Source: Methylobacter sp.
GTDB taxonomy: Bacteria > Pseudomonadota > Gammaproteobacteria > Methylococcales > Methylomonadaceae
DNA: 5,336 nt
Assembly (NCBI GenBank): GCA_003158415.1
Contig: PMJA01000087.1
Span: 1 to 5,336 of the forward strand
Direction of reading: 5' to 3'
The notes below the pieces were generated by a model. It was not told where the DNA came from. It saw nothing but the letters and a program-made list of their open reading frames with translations, and searched no databases. A program made the translations under genes and the position numbers. Each line of letters starts with the position of its first letter. Position 1 is the first letter of the stretch. Shown here in pieces: positions 1 through 5,336 of the stretch.

Positions 1-1
1 C

Positions 2-1207
2 GAAGCTTATTTGGTGGGCGATGACAAACTCCTAAGGTCGGACTCACGCTTTCTGTTCGAGGACAAGGCGAATTATCTTAAGCAAATTGCAGGCAACGGC
101 ATCTCACCGTCGCTCGTCGAGCGCATTAACCGCCTCAATACCTCTATACTGCTGCAACCGGCGCATACCCAGGCTGCCCAAGGCGCGCTTGCCGGACAGA
201 CTAACACCGGCTTGTTTACGGATTATCGCGGCTTGCGAGTACTAAACGCTTTTCAGCCAGTCGGCATTCCTGGCATCAACTGGGGTTTGGTGGTCAAGAT
301 GGATTATGACGAAGCTTTTGCGCCGGTCACAGCGTTCGAACGACAAGTTATGCTTTACGCAGCCGGGTTCGTCATTATTGTCACCTTATTGGCAATGGGG
401 CTGACCAACCGCTTTATCCGACCCCTTCACACCCTTGCCGAGGCCGTCAGACAAATCGGCGAAGGTAAAAAGGACGTAAAAGTAGAGGATGAGGGACTCG
501 ACGAAATAGGCAGTCTTTCGCGGGCTTTCAACCAAATGCTGGATAAACTGCGAATCGGCAACGAGGAGTTGCGCCTCCGAAACCGTGAGAATGAAGCGCT
601 TCTACTTAACATGCTGCCCGCGCCGATTGCCTTGCGTATCAAGGGTGGCGAGCAACGGATTGCTGATAGCGTGGCGAGCGTGACCGTATTGTTCGCCGAC
701 ATTATTGGTTTCGAAGATTATTCCCGATCGGCCGACGCAGAGGAAGTGGTCGGCTTGTTGAATGAGATCGTGAGCGCATTCGACGAGGCAGCTGAGCGGC
801 GTGGGGTTGAAAAGGTCAAAACCATCGGTAGCATCTATATGGCAGTAAGCGGACTCTCGATTCCAAGCATTGATCATATTCACCGGATGGTTTCCTTTTC
901 CCGCGATTTGATGGAGATCATTCATCGAGTCAATCACCGCCATAATCTGCAACTTACTCTCTCGATTGGCATCAATACCGGGCCCGCCATCGCCGGTATT
1001 GTCGGGAAGCAGAAGTTTATCTATGACCTGTGGGGCGACACGGTGACTTTAGCGGGCCGGATGCAAAGCGCCAAGGTGGTCGGCAACATCAAGTTGACGC
1101 AAGCTGTCAGGGAGGCACTCGGCGACTTGCATACTTTTGAACAGGCTGGCGAGTTAGATCTGCCTGGCAAAGGATCCCAAGCCATTTGGGTACTGAAAAC
1201 ATCATGA
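2..1207 (+). CDS. Cache-HAMP class III adenylate/guanylate cyclase, 5'-truncated by the window
   Basis: Membrane-bound sensor cyclase, predicted to convert ATP or GTP to a cyclic nucleotide in the cytoplasm. The frame is open to the window edge, so the true start lies upstream; the TTG at 11 is only an internal codon. Numbering residues from that TTG: 1-105 is the end of a dCache-like extracytoplasmic domain (LRSDSRF at 8-14, GINWGLVVKMD at 88-98). A membrane helix spans about 112-131, HAMP 134-182 (FIRPL, then DEIGSLSRAFNQML), a signalling helix with LLLNMLPAP near 198-205, and the cyclase domain 221-397. In the catalytic domain the first metal Asp (D230, FADI), Lys270 (KTIG), Asp339 (YDLWG) and Arg350 are kept. 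The second metal Asp is Ser274 and the transition-state Asn is Thr346. The stop overlaps the next start (ATGA), so the two are co-transcribed and probably translationally coupled. The fold is near certain; catalytic activity is not. Confidence 0.93.
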   Translation, partial: EAYLVGDDKLLRSDSRFLFEDKANYLKQIAGNGISPSLVERINRLNTSILLQPAHTQAAQGALAGQTNTGLFTDYRGLRVLNAFQPVGIPGINWGLVVKMDYDEAFAPVTAFERQVMLYAAGFVIIVTLLAMGLTNRFIRPLHTLAEAVRQIGEGKKDVKVEDEGLDEIGSLSRAFNQMLDKLRIGNEELRLRNRENEALLLNMLPAPIALRIKGGEQRIADSVASVTVLFADIIGFEDYSRSADAEEVVGLLNEIVSAFDEAAERRGVEKVKTIGSIYMAVSGLSIPSIDHIHRMVSFSRDLMEIIHRVNHRHNLQLTLSIGINTGPAIAGIVGKQKFIYDLWGDTVTLAGRMQSAKVVGNIKLTQAVREALGDLHTFEQAGELDLPGKGSQAIWVLKTS

Positions 1208-2664
1208 GCTTTACTGAATCACTTGCCGTCAATCCCTGGCTGATTTGGGGTTTGGGACTAACCTTTGGTTTTCCGCTGGTCATGGTGTTACTCAGCGAAA
1301 TACTCCACCGGCTGGATGTGCGCGGGCGACCTCTCAGCGAGCCCGTGCGCCATCTTCGCAACATCACCTTGCCATTGCTGTCCCTGTTTATCTTCCTCGA
1401 AAAAATGGTTGGCCTTCCCCCGGCAGACACCGCCGTCAAAACCACCGAGACCCTAATGTTTATCAGCGTGTTATTCGCGCTGCTGTCGCTAGCCAATGTC
1501 ATGCTTTTTGCGGAGGCGAGCGCGACATCCTGGCGAGCCCGCGTCCCGAAGCTGTTCCTTGACCTTTCGCGCGCCTTCTTCGTCTTCGTGGGGTTAGGCA
1601 TGGTGCTAGCCTTCGTATGGGAGGCAGACCTTAAGGCATTCTTCGCCGCGCTCGGCATTGGCTCGTTAGTGATCGGCCTTGCCTTGAAAGATACGCTGGG
1701 CAATCTCTTCTCCGGTATCGCCTTGTTGTTCGAGAAGCCGTTTGTCAATGGTGACATTATCCGCGTGGGAGAGCGAGAGGGCACCGTCAAGGAGATGACT
1801 TGGCGCTCCACCTGGATCCATGTAGGCCGAACCAATTCCCTCCTAGTCATCCCCAACATTGACCTGACCCAGGAGCCTTTAATCAATTTGAGTCGCCTCG
1901 GACATCACCTCGTGCGGATCCCGATCAGCTTCTCCTACAGCGACCCACCTAATAAGGTGAAACAGGCTATGCTGGAAACCGCCGCCATCGTTCCAGGCGT
2001 CTTGCCGGAACCCGCTCCATGGGTCATCACCACGGGCTACGCCGACTTTGCGATCAACTATCAAATAATCTTTGCCGTGCAAGATTATCTGGCGAAGGGG
2101 GATGCTGAAAACGAGTTCCTCAGCCGGGTCTGGTATGCCGCACAACGCCATGGGCTCACTATCCCATTCCCGATTCAAACTGTTTATCACCATAAGGCGG
2201 ATGCATTGGGGCAATTGAATGCAGTGCATGAAAAACTCGCCACAGTTGCGACCTTACAAGCTATGCCAGAGACTGAATTACAGGAACTATCAAAAGCCAG
2301 CGTATTAAAGCGCTTTGCGCGCAATGAACTGGTTCTTAGAAAGGGTGACTCAAGCGTCCCCTTATACCTCATTATCGAAGGCGAGGCGTTGCTCAGCACG
2401 CCCGACAAGCGAGGGGTGGAACGTGAAGTGGCTAGACTGGCTCATGGCGAATATATCGGCATTATGCAGGTAACGATGGGGCGACCGAGTACAATAAACG
2501 TGCGAGCCTTAACCGACCTTTTACTGGTGGCCATTCCGGGCGACGCAGCCAACCGAATGCTGGATCGATCCCCGCGTCTGGCGCGTGATCTTGGCAAAGT
2601 CACCGAAGCACGCCGACAGGCGGTCTTGCACGCTAAAGAGGGACACACGACCATGATTGAATGA
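1204..2664 (+). CDS. MscS-family channel with C-terminal cyclic-nucleotide-binding domain (bCNG type)
   Basis: Inner-membrane channel of 486 residues belonging to the MscS superfamily subgroup whose members are gated by cyclic nucleotides rather than mainly by membrane tension. The ATG at 1204 was chosen because it overlaps the upstream TGA; an in-frame TTG at 1186 is the alternative. No clear Shine-Dalgarno is seen, which fits translational coupling. Hydrophobic helices lie near 11-31, 50-70, 83-103 and 118-139, followed by the pore helix 141-176 with Gly/Ala packing (ALGIGSLVIGLALKDTLGN). The MscS beta domain follows (EKPFVNGDIIRVG, then GTVKEMTWRSTWI, IPN at 216-218) and an alpha/beta domain to about 330. 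The CNB fold is at about 355-470 (LYLIIEGEA, GEYIGIMQ, NVRALTD). In its phosphate-binding cassette the usual Glu is Ile420 and the usual Arg is Ser429; Arg427 lies two residues earlier. The likely partner is the cyclase encoded upstream. Family assignment is secure; ligand binding is uncertain. Confidence 0.93.
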   Translation: MSFTESLAVNPWLIWGLGLTFGFPLVMVLLSEILHRLDVRGRPLSEPVRHLRNITLPLLSLFIFLEKMVGLPPADTAVKTTETLMFISVLFALLSLANVMLFAEASATSWRARVPKLFLDLSRAFFVFVGLGMVLAFVWEADLKAFFAALGIGSLVIGLALKDTLGNLFSGIALLFEKPFVNGDIIRVGEREGTVKEMTWRSTWIHVGRTNSLLVIPNIDLTQEPLINLSRLGHHLVRIPISFSYSDPPNKVKQAMLETAAIVPGVLPEPAPWVITTGYADFAINYQIIFAVQDYLAKGDAENEFLSRVWYAAQRHGLTIPFPIQTVYHHKADALGQLNAVHEKLATVATLQAMPETELQELSKASVLKRFARNELVLRKGDSSVPLYLIIEGEALLSTPDKRGVEREVARLAHGEYIGIMQVTMGRPSTINVRALTDLLLVAIPGDAANRMLDRSPRLARDLGKVTEARRQAVLHAKEGHTTMIE

Positions 2665-2700
2665 AATCTTGGCAATCTACGTGTCCACCGTCATTTGAAT

Positions 2701-2706
2701 AAGGAG
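2701..2706 (+). promoter_or_regulatory. Strong Shine-Dalgarno ahead of a 21-codon ORF
   Basis: AAGGAG ends five bases before the ATG at 2712. It is the strongest ribosome binding site in the 162-bp gap between the channel and lipoprotein genes, and it does not serve the lipoprotein start, which is more than 100 bases further on. Confidence 0.45.
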
Positions 2707-2711
2707 AAGTA

Positions 2712-2777
2712 ATGCGCCGAAAGTTTACGGCTTGTCACAGTTCAAAATCCTACGGAACTTTGATGTCGTTTGTTTAA
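2712..2777 (+). CDS. Possible 21-codon small ORF (leader peptide or remnant)
   Basis: An ATG placed ideally behind AAGGAG opens a 21-codon frame ending in TAA (peptide MRRKFTACHSSKSYGTLMSF plus V). The peptide is basic at its N-terminus, has no membrane segment, and resembles nothing I recognise. It starts 47 bases after the channel gene stops and ends 49 bases before the lipoprotein ATG. Its stop codon lies inside the 14-bp direct repeat. It could be a leader peptide for the lipoprotein gene, a small protein at the end of the cyclase-channel operon, the stump of a lost gene, or chance. The spacing of the ribosome binding site is the only positive evidence. Confidence 0.3.
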   Translation: MRRKFTACHSSKSYGTLMSFV

Positions 2778-2779
2778 AC
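2766..2779 (+). repeat. 14-bp direct repeat, copy 1
   Basis: TCGTTTGTTTAAAC, identical to 4028-4041. It contains the 8-bp palindrome GTTTAAAC. Both copies follow an ATGTC, directly overlapping here and two bases further apart in copy 2. The pair brackets the lipoprotein gene. Confidence 0.6.
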
Positions 2780-2826
2780 TCATCCTCTTAACTTGTAATA
2801 AATAAAATTATTTGGTCTCTGAAAGA

Positions 2827-3918
2827 ATGTTTCGATTAATAAAATATCTCCGCTTTGTTTTCTTAGCAATTGTAATCCTGCTGAGTGGCTGTAATTCATT
2901 TGGCCCCAATGGGCTGAAGGGAACCTACCCGCTTTACAATCAGGCAATTACCGATAGCCAGAATGAGCAGTTCATACAAAATATTGTCCGTTTACATTAT
3001 CGGGATCCGGCATTTTTTCTTGATGTGGTTAGTGTAACCGCTTCCTTGAATATGGGCTTGGTCGCCGGCACGACCACCTCCACCCTCAATCTGCAAAATG
3101 GTATGAATATTCTGGGGCTTAATGCCAATGGAACTTATACCTCTTCGCCAACTATTTCTTATGCCCCTCTTCAGGGCGAGGGCTTTGTCAAAAGCATACT
3201 CAGACCTATCTCTATTGAAGATCTGTTTACCTTGACTGGTTCAGGGTGGAGCAGTCGACGGGTGCTTGGCCTTTGCGTGGAACGCATTAACGGTCTTGAT
3301 AATGCGAGGATCGCCTCGGGGCCAACACCAAAATTGTCCCCGACTCGTCTCGATCCATTCAATCGGCTGTTACGACTCATGGAAGGAGTCGTGAATGAAG
3401 ACCTTATCGTTCCCAGAATCGATCCCGTTACAAAAGAAATGCAGCTGGAAATAAAATCCTCTCCTGAACATCGTGAGACAATTGCAGAAATCAAGCAATT
3501 GCTTGGGCTAGACCAGAATATTGAGGTTTATCATCTCAACAGTGATTTTTTAAGCCATAGTCCGAACACCATCTCAATCAGAACCCGTTCACTGATGAGT
3601 ATCTTTTTCTATCTGTCTCATAATGTTGATACACCAGAGGCTCATAAAGCGGAAGGCTTGGTGACAATCACACGAAACAAAGATGGCTCAGAATTTGACT
3701 GGAGCAAAACCGCAGGCGGAAGCATGTTTCACGTCAGTCAAAGTGAAACAGAACCGCAGGGGGCTTTTGTGGCGATACCGTATCGTGACCAATGGTTTTA
3801 TCTGGCAGATAACGATCTGGAGTCTAAGTCGACTTTTATGCTGATGGCTCAATTATTCCGACTACAAGCGGGTGCTGCCAAATCGGTTGGTCCGGCATTA
3901 ACCATCCCTTTGCGGTAA
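2827..3918 (+). CDS. Conserved lipoprotein of unknown function
   Basis: A 363-residue lipoprotein. The ATG at 2827 gives a textbook type II signal peptide: basic start, hydrophobic stretch about 10-19, lipobox LSGC with lipidated Cys22. An in-frame TTG at 2812 would only lengthen the signal. Residue +2 is Asn, not Asp, which by the Lol rule for enteric bacteria predicts the outer membrane. The mature part has patterns I recognise from a widespread proteobacterial family of unassigned role: EQFIQNIVRLHYRDPAFFLD (about 47-66), PTISYAPLQGEGFVKSIL (108-125) and GWSSRRVLGL (about 140-150). No catalytic motif is visible. The ribosome binding site is poor (GAAAGA touching the ATG) and the leader is very AT-rich. 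Three sampled lines average about 44% G+C against 58% for the channel gene, hinting at a separate origin. It stands alone, with a probable terminator after it. No function can be assigned. Confidence 0.9.
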   Translation: MFRLIKYLRFVFLAIVILLSGCNSFGPNGLKGTYPLYNQAITDSQNEQFIQNIVRLHYRDPAFFLDVVSVTASLNMGLVAGTTTSTLNLQNGMNILGLNANGTYTSSPTISYAPLQGEGFVKSILRPISIEDLFTLTGSGWSSRRVLGLCVERINGLDNARIASGPTPKLSPTRLDPFNRLLRLMEGVVNEDLIVPRIDPVTKEMQLEIKSSPEHRETIAEIKQLLGLDQNIEVYHLNSDFLSHSPNTISIRTRSLMSIFFYLSHNVDTPEAHKAEGLVTITRNKDGSEFDWSKTAGGSMFHVSQSETEPQGAFVAIPYRDQWFYLADNDLESKSTFMLMAQLFRLQAGAAKSVGPALTIPLR

Positions 3919-3979
3919 TTGACCGACCGTAAGGATTCATGCGTAGTGCGACGTGAAGTGGTATAAATAATTGTTTAGC

Positions 3980-4002
3980 AAACCACGCCATCTGTGGTTT
4001 TT
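3980..4002 (+). terminator. Probable rho-independent terminator of the lipoprotein gene
   Basis: A 7-bp perfect stem (AAACCAC at 3980-3986, GTGGTTT at 3994-4000) with a 7-base loop runs into five Ts (3998-4002), three of them inside the stem. It lies 61 bases after the lipoprotein stop. The stem is short and only partly GC, so efficiency may be moderate. Confidence 0.55.
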
Positions 4003-4027
4003 AAAGAAATCCTATGAAACAAATGTC

Positions 4028-4041
4028 TCGTTTGTTTAAAC
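4028..4041 (+). repeat. 14-bp direct repeat, copy 2
   Basis: TCGTTTGTTTAAAC, identical to 2766-2779 and in the same orientation, 1262 bases further on. It lies just past the terminator and about 40 bases before the transposase remnant. Confidence 0.6.
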
Positions 4042-4081
4042 GTACCCCATTATGAAGAGCATGCAAAACCGGGGGAGGCCG

Positions 4082-4360
4082 CTAAGCAACCTTTTTAAGT
4101 TTTTCATCATTCGCTGCCCGAAAGCCGGGATGCCAGTCTCGAAACGTATGTTCTAATTCGCCATTGAGTACCCGTGTCCGAGCAATAGTAAATGAGCGCC
4201 CTTGGGAACTCCATTGCATTTGTTGCCGCTTGGTAAAGCGCTTGGCGACGACGTAATTCACCGCAGATTCGACAAAGCCCGTGCCGATTCTGTCTCCCTG
4301 GCTTAGGTAATCTTCGCCAGACCTGTCAGGCTTTAAATCCAGTAAATAATGGGAAGATAC
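4082..4360 (-). pseudogene. Transposase C-terminal remnant
   Basis: Read on the - strand, 92 codons are open from just after a TGA (complement of 4361-4363) to a TAG (complement of 4082-4084), with no good start codon at the head. The peptide contains IGTGFVESAVNYVVAKRF, then KRQQMQWSSQGRSFTIARTR, VLNGELE and FRDWHPGFR. The pattern of G-G-VES, a basic KR segment, QQM-W-S-G and R-VLNG is what I recognise as the extreme C-terminus of an insertion-sequence transposase, faintly like ISKra4-type elements; the family is not certain. The catalytic N-terminal part is missing, and no coding resemblance continues beyond about 4360, so this is a dead fragment. No terminal inverted repeats of the element could be identified. 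Confidence 0.7.
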
Positions 4361-4471
4361 TCATAAAGCCGCTATTTTTTTAATGGTCTAGGCCTAAAGG
4401 TCAATAGAGTAAATATTCTATCAGCGGTATTATTAGGGAACGCAACAAATCCATTTTTAGATCAACTATGA
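4361..4471. other. AT-rich stretch with no recognised gene
   Basis: Between the transposase remnant and the REP-like pair, no coding pattern is visible on either strand. It contains a run of seven Ts (4375-4381), an 8-bp palindrome TAGGCCTA and a weak hairpin (ATAGAG at 4404-4409, TTCTAT at 4416-4421). It may be decayed insertion-sequence DNA. Together with the repeats and the upstream region of the next gene, it makes 4361-4727 free of genes. Confidence 0.4.
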
Positions 4472-4512
4472 CAGGTTGGGCAACAGCTTCATCGTTGCCC
4501 AACATTTCGATG
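4472..4512 (+). repeat. REP-like palindromic repeat, left copy of an inverted pair
   Basis: The core is a perfect 10-bp stem (GTTGGGCAAC at 4475-4484, GTTGCCCAAC at 4494-4503) with a 9-base loop. The unit reads CAGGTTGGGCA, loop, GCCCAACATTTCG and is the near mirror of 4561-4601 on the other strand. The stem is followed inward by ATTT, so it could also weakly terminate + strand transcription. Layout and size suggest a REP element, a dispersed palindrome typically mobilised in trans by a REP-associated tyrosine transposase; no such gene is in the window. Confidence 0.65.
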
Positions 4513-4547
4513 TCCGGCGATGGAATGACCGTGGAAACATTTAAAAA

Positions 4548-4559
4548 CATTGGCCAATG
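4548..4559. repeat. 12-bp perfect palindrome in the spacer of the REP-like pair
   Basis: CATTGGCCAATG is perfectly self-complementary. It lies in the spacer between the two REP-like units, just before the right one. It could extrude as part of a larger cruciform or be a protein-binding dyad; nothing else identifies it. Confidence 0.4.
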
Positions 4560-4560
4560 C

Positions 4561-4605
4561 TGAGTCTTGAAAATGTCGGGCATAAAAGCATGCCCGACCT
4601 GCTAC
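4561..4605 (-). repeat. REP-like palindromic repeat, right copy (inverted)
   Basis: A perfect 9-bp stem (GTCGGGCAT at 4575-4583, ATGCCCGAC at 4590-4598) with the 6-base loop AAAAGC. On the - strand the unit reads GTAG, then CAGGTCGGGCA, loop, GCCCGACATTTTC. It matches the left copy closely (10 of 11 bases in the first block), with differences mostly in the loop. The GTAG at the head of the palindrome (complement of 4602-4605) is the tetranucleotide typical of REP elements tied to REP-associated tyrosine transposases. It is not conserved at the left copy. Confidence 0.65.
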
Positions 4606-4665
4606 TCTAAAGTGATTTAAAGTTAAAACGCACCTAATGATTTTGCAATACCGGCTTTCGAACTC

Positions 4666-4678
4666 GTGACAGAGTCAC
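4666..4678. promoter_or_regulatory. Small dyad upstream of the chalcone-isomerase-like gene
   Basis: GTGAC AGA GTCAC is a perfect 5-bp dyad with a 3-base centre, 49 bases before the ATG. It could be an operator half-site pair. No convincing -35/-10 pair was found nearby, so its placement relative to a promoter is unknown. Confidence 0.25.
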
Positions 4679-4715
4679 AAAGAAACCACAACCTGAAACA
4701 TAACCATTCACTTTT

Positions 4716-4720
4716 GAGGA
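4716..4720 (+). promoter_or_regulatory. Shine-Dalgarno that decides the start at 4728
   Basis: GAGGA lies seven bases before the ATG at 4728. A second in-frame ATG at 4743 has no such site, so the first is preferred. Confidence 0.7.
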
Positions 4721-4727
4721 TAAACCT

Positions 4728-5303
4728 ATGAAAACCACTATTATGAAGACACTGGGCAGTACTGTTGTACTGCTTATATTGGCCGTTTCGACGCTGGACA
4801 CTGCCGCCCTGGCTGGCGAGTTGGCGGGTGCGACGCTGCCCGATACGCTCAAGGTCGGCGAAAAAACCTTGAAGCTAAACGGGCTAGGCCTGAGAAAAAA
4901 GGCCATTATCAAAGTTTATGTGGGCGGACTCTACCTCGAATCTTCCTCAAAGGACGCCAATGCGATCCTCGCGTCCGATCAGAGTAAGGCGATTACCCTG
5001 TTTTTATTGCGTGACCTGACGAAGACGCAACTTGTGGAGGCGTTCCAGGAAAGTTTCGATGAGAATGCGGTTGATAAGGCAGGACAGAAAGCCGCTTTCG
5101 GTAAGATGCTCGCGCTAATTCCCGATGTGAAGGAAGGCGAAACGCTGACTTTTACCTACCTGCCGGGAAAAGGCACGACCTTGCAAGTTGGGAAAAAAGC
5201 GCTGGGAACCTTCGAGAGCAAGGGTTTTGCAGACGCAGTCTTTTCTATTTGGCTGGGTCCTAAGCCACCTTCAGAAGACCTAAAGAAAGGAATGTTGGGC
5301 TAA
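4728..5303 (+). CDS. Periplasmic chalcone-isomerase-like protein
   Basis: A complete 191-residue secreted protein. The start at 4728 is backed by GAGGA at 4716-4720. A Sec signal peptide is clear: MKTTIMK, hydrophobic core about 11-20, and an Ala-Leu-Ala cleavage site after residue 29, leaving a mature protein of about 162 residues. The rest matches the bacterial chalcone-isomerase-like family from end to end: ATLPDTLKVG (35-44), NGLGLRKKAIIKVYVGGLYL (51-70), ILASDQSKAI with FLLRDLTK after it, FTYLPGKGTTLQVG, and the C-terminal FSIWLGPKPP (172-181). Bacterial members share the fold of plant chalcone isomerase but are not generally shown to make flavonoids; ligand binding in the periplasm is a guess. 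The gene is preceded by a REP-like pair and appears to be transcribed alone. Length is typical and nothing is broken. Confidence 0.93.
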   Translation: MKTTIMKTLGSTVVLLILAVSTLDTAALAGELAGATLPDTLKVGEKTLKLNGLGLRKKAIIKVYVGGLYLESSSKDANAILASDQSKAITLFLLRDLTKTQLVEAFQESFDENAVDKAGQKAAFGKMLALIPDVKEGETLTFTYLPGKGTTLQVGKKALGTFESKGFADAVFSIWLGPKPPSEDLKKGMLG

Positions 5304-5336
5304 GCTCTACATTCTATTACTCAGTCAGCCTTGTAA

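Noticed and set aside
1107..1886. Long - strand open frame opposite the cyclase-channel junction
   Set aside because: It is Arg/Ser/Thr-rich shadow sequence without domains, lying opposite well-supported coding sequence.
2..2664. Pycsar-like anti-phage system
   Set aside because: The cyclase has Cache and HAMP sensor modules and the partner is an MscS-type channel, not a TIR or small-TM effector; no other defence genes are in the window. A housekeeping or sensory signalling role fits better.
2665..2711. Terminator directly after the channel gene
   Set aside because: No stem with a following T-run is present in this stretch, so the operon end is undefined.
4052..4156. 34-codon + strand frame starting MKSMQNRGRP
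   Set aside because: It is antisense to the transposase remnant, whose own - strand reading gives recognisable protein sequence.
4475..4581. Integron attC site suggested by GTTGGGC and GCCCAAC cores
   Set aside because: The two cores of the left hairpin are in the wrong order for an attC site, and the next downstream core is GTCGGGC rather than GTTRRRY. The mirror-image hairpin pair is better explained as a REP doublet, and no cassette or integrase is present.
4401..4583. 60-codon frame on the - strand across the REP-like block
   Set aside because: It runs through both arms of the palindromes, has no ribosome binding site and encodes nothing recognisable; likely chance.
4665..4679. CRP/FNR-type site (GTGA...TCACA), tempting beside a cyclic-nucleotide operon
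   Set aside because: The half-sites are five bases apart instead of six and the left half lacks the leading T, so it does not fit the CRP consensus.

Overview
The window looks like chromosomal DNA of a Gram-negative bacterium, most likely a proteobacterium. The evidence is a lipoprotein with a sorting signal of outer-membrane type, a periplasmic chalcone-isomerase-like protein, a membrane-bound Cache-HAMP class III nucleotidyl cyclase and REP-like palindromes. The genus cannot be fixed from the sequence alone. All four substantial genes are on the + strand.

Region 1 (1-2664) is a tight two-gene operon joined by an ATGA stop/start overlap. The first gene, cut by the left window edge, encodes an extracytoplasmic sensor (end of a dCache-like domain), one membrane helix, a HAMP linker and a class III nucleotidyl cyclase domain. 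The second encodes an MscS-type channel with a C-terminal cyclic-nucleotide-binding domain (bCNG type). The obvious model is that the cyclase senses a periplasmic signal, makes a cyclic nucleotide and gates the channel. Both proteins, however, depart from the textbook consensus at ligand-critical positions: metal-site Asp to Ser and transition-state Asn to Thr in the cyclase, and ribose-contact Glu to Ile and phosphate-contact Arg to Ser in the binding domain. The paired changes are the most interesting observation here.

Region 2 (2665-4055) holds a possible 21-codon ORF with a strong ribosome binding site, then a gene for a conserved but uncharacterised lipoprotein of visibly lower G+C (about 44% against 58% in three hand-counted lines each). 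The lipoprotein gene is followed by a probable terminator hairpin and is bracketed by two copies of a 14-bp direct repeat.

Region 3 (4056-4727) has no intact gene. It carries a 3' transposase remnant on the - strand, an AT-rich stretch with no recognised content, and a pair of inverted REP-like hairpin repeats around a short spacer with a 12-bp palindrome. The upstream region of the last gene follows, with a small dyad and a clear Shine-Dalgarno.

Region 4 (4728-5303) is a complete secreted chalcone-isomerase-like protein. The last 33 bases hold nothing recognisable.
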